From: Desulfobacteraceae bacterium
GTDB lineage: Bacteria > Desulfobacterota > Desulfobacteria > Desulfobacterales > JAABRJ01
Length of the DNA stretch: 8,344 bases
NCBI GenBank assembly: GCA_011390985.1
Contig: JAABRJ010000547.1
Location: forward strand, 1 to 8,344
Direction of reading: 5' to 3'
Made by a program: the position numbers and the translations under genes. This document shows positions 6,737-8,344 of the stretch, piece by piece. Below the pieces are notes generated by a model. The model was given only the letters and a program-made list of their open reading frames with translations, did not search any database and had not been told where the DNA came from. Within the stretch, counting starts at the first letter, position 1. Each line of letters begins with the position of its first letter.

Positions 6737-8344
6737 ATGAAAGCCTTAATTCTTGCAGCGGGATACGGAACCCGTCTCAGACCCTACAGCGACCATACCC
6801 CCAAGCCGCTTTTCCCCATCGACGGGCGTCCCCTGCTGGACCGCCTGATCCGGCAGCTGATCGCCGGCGGGTGTGAGGCCGTGATGGTCAACACCCACCA
6901 CCTGCGGGGCCGAATCGATGCTTTTCTGCAGTCCCGGCAGTATCCGGTCCCGGTCCAAACCCGCTTCGAACCGCAAATTCTGGGCACCGGCGGGGCCATT
7001 CAAAATCTCGCTGATTTCTGGGACGAACGGCCGTTCCTGGTGGTCAACGGCGATATCCTGACCGATATCGATCCCGCTGCGGTCCACCGGTTTCACCGCG
7101 GCCACCCGGACCCCGTCACGCTGGCGCTGACCGACTGCCCGCGCTTCAACACCGTCGGCGTCAGCGCCCGAGGGACGGTCACCGATTTCGACGGCTCGCA
7201 AGCGGCGGCCCGCCGGCTGACCTTCACCGGCATCCAGGTGCTGGACCCCGAACTCCTGGACCTGATCCCACAGGGTGTTTTTTCCAGCAGCATTGACGCT
7301 TTCCGTCGGCTGATAACCGGCGGCCGGGAAATCCGGGCCTTCGTACCCGGCCCCTGCCAGTGGGACGATCTGGGCACCCCCGGGCGCTACCGCCGGGCGG
7401 CGCGCGACCATCTGGCCGTGCGGGCCTTCCGCGTCCGCTGGCCCGAAGCCCCGCCCCCGGCGGCGGCCGCGATCGCCTGCCGTCAGCTGGCCGGTGACGG
7501 TTCAGACCGATCCTGGTACCGTCTCAGTTGCGGGAACCGCTCCCTCGTTCTGGCCGATCACGGTATCCGCCCCAGCCTGGAGACCTGCGAGGCCGATGCC
7601 TTCATCGCCATCGGCCGCCACCTCCATCAAAAAGGGGTGCCGGTGCCGGTCATCGGGGTTCACGACGCCTTTTCGGGCTTGGTGTTCATGGAGGATCTGG
7701 GGGATGAAAATCTCCAGCAGGTCGCCCGACACTGCACCTCGGCCGACGATCTGACGGCGCTCTACCGGCGGGTGATCGACGCGGCCCTGCCGCTGTGGAC
7801 CCGGGGGGCGGCGGGCTTTGATCCGGTCTGGGCCTACCAGAGCCCGAGATTTGACCGCCAGCTGATCCTGGAGCGTGAGTGCCGCTATTTCCTGACGGCC
7901 TTTGTGGGCGGCTATCTGGGCTGGGAGGTGTCTCCGGTTGAATATCAGGCGGAGTTCAGCGCCCTGGCAGACGGCCTTCTGGCCCACGGGCTGGACGGCC
8001 TGATTCACCGCGACTGCCAGTCGCGCAACATCATGTGGCACCACGACGGCCCCTGGTTCATCGATTTCCAGGGGGCGCGCCCGGGGCCGGTGCAGTACGA
8101 CCTGGCAGCGCTCCTGATCGACCCCTACGTCGAATTGCCCCAACCGGTCCAGCGGGGGCTGCTGGCCTATGCCGGCCAGCGGCTGGGGGGCGATGACCAC
8201 GACCGCTTTCTGACCGGCTACGCCTATTGCGCGCTCAGCCGCAACCTGCAGATGTTGGGGGCCTTCGGCCACCTCAGCCGGGTAAAGGGCAAACCCTTTT
8301 TCGAGGCCTATATCCCAGCCGCCGTGCGCGCCCTGCAGCAGAAT
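6737..8344 (+). CDS. Fused sugar-1-phosphate nucleotidyltransferase (MurU-like) and sugar kinase (AmgK-like), partial at right edge
   Basis: The frame opens with ATG at 6737 and has no stop for 536 codons to the window end. Residues 1 to about 225 are a nucleotidyltransferase: LAAGYGTRLRP (6-16), TPKPLFP (21-27), an LGTGGAI segment, VVNGD with metal-binding Asp106 (102-106) and WDDLG (209-213). Residues from about 232 on have the aminoglycoside-phosphotransferase fold: MEDLGD (318-323), the catalytic loop HRDCQSRN with Asp426 and Asn431, and metal-binding Asp443 in DFQGARPGPVQYDLAALL. That last motif resembles AmgK, the anomeric MurNAc/GlcNAc kinase, whose product MurU uridylylates. One chain could therefore make UDP-MurNAc from MurNAc, ATP and UTP. 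The kinase part is already of normal length, so the stop should lie soon after the edge. There is no clear ribosome site. Domains are firm; the exact sugar and nucleotide are inferred, and a hexose or mannose nucleotidyltransferase remains possible. Confidence 0.88.
   Translation, partial: MKALILAAGYGTRLRPYSDHTPKPLFPIDGRPLLDRLIRQLIAGGCEAVMVNTHHLRGRIDAFLQSRQYPVPVQTRFEPQILGTGGAIQNLADFWDERPFLVVNGDILTDIDPAAVHRFHRGHPDPVTLALTDCPRFNTVGVSARGTVTDFDGSQAAARRLTFTGIQVLDPELLDLIPQGVFSSSIDAFRRLITGGREIRAFVPGPCQWDDLGTPGRYRRAARDHLAVRAFRVRWPEAPPPAAAAIACRQLAGDGSDRSWYRLSCGNRSLVLADHGIRPSLETCEADAFIAIGRHLHQKGVPVPVIGVHDAFSGLVFMEDLGDENLQQVARHCTSADDLTALYRRVIDAALPLWTRGAAGFDPVWAYQSPRFDRQLILERECRYFLTAFVGGYLGWEVSPVEYQAEFSALADGLLAHGLDGLIHRDCQSRNIMWHHDGPWFIDFQGARPGPVQYDLAALLIDPYVELPQPVQRGLLAYAGQRLGGDDHDRFLTGYAYCALSRNLQMLGAFGHLSRVKGKPFFEAYIPAAVRALQQN

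Noticed and set aside
6746..8272. Minus-strand open frames opposite the nucleotidyltransferase-kinase fusion (6746-7411 and 7502-8272)
   Set aside because: The plus strand holds a continuous frame with catalytic motifs of both domains, and the antisense frames have no recognisable domains.

Overview
The window looks like chromosomal DNA from a GC-rich, Gram-negative anaerobe. A sulfate-reducing or related Desulfobacterota is the best guess. The guess rests on a 2-oxoacid:ferredoxin oxidoreductase operon of the VorB type with its own two-cluster ferredoxin subunit, combined with a PlsB-type glycerol-3-phosphate acyltransferase and Gram-negative-style peptidoglycan salvage enzymes. This is judged from remembered family distributions, not from a search.

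Layout. Positions 1-1608 hold three genes on the minus strand, in transcription order a P-loop NTPase, a small 2x[4Fe-4S] ferredoxin and vorB (cut by the left edge). They are closely spaced and probably form one operon. A 260-base divergent intergenic region with GC-rich hairpins separates them from a plus-strand DUF1343/NamZ (GH171) gene at 1869-3047. A perfect 23-bp hairpin with U-tracts on both strands (3109-3160) closes this gene and a convergent small membrane-protein gene (3178-3465, minus). About 500 bases without a convincing gene follow, with an AT-rich island and a 17-nt imperfect direct repeat. Then come plsB (3972-6611, plus) and a long plus-strand reading frame from 6737 that runs off the right edge.

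The most interesting gene is the last one. It is open for 536 codons and joins a sugar-1-phosphate nucleotidyltransferase resembling MurU to an aminoglycoside-phosphotransferase-fold kinase resembling AmgK. In pseudomonads these are two proteins that convert MurNAc to MurNAc-1-P and then UDP-MurNAc, bypassing MurA (the fosfomycin target). NamZ-family enzymes release MurNAc from peptidoglycan fragments, so the window may carry both the releasing and the re-activating steps of MurNAc salvage. The link is inference: the two genes are about 3.7 kb apart with plsB and a convergent gene between them, and the NamZ homologue has Gln where I remember the family having Glu in its PEHG motif.

I saw no tRNA, rRNA, CRISPR array, insertion sequence or phage gene.
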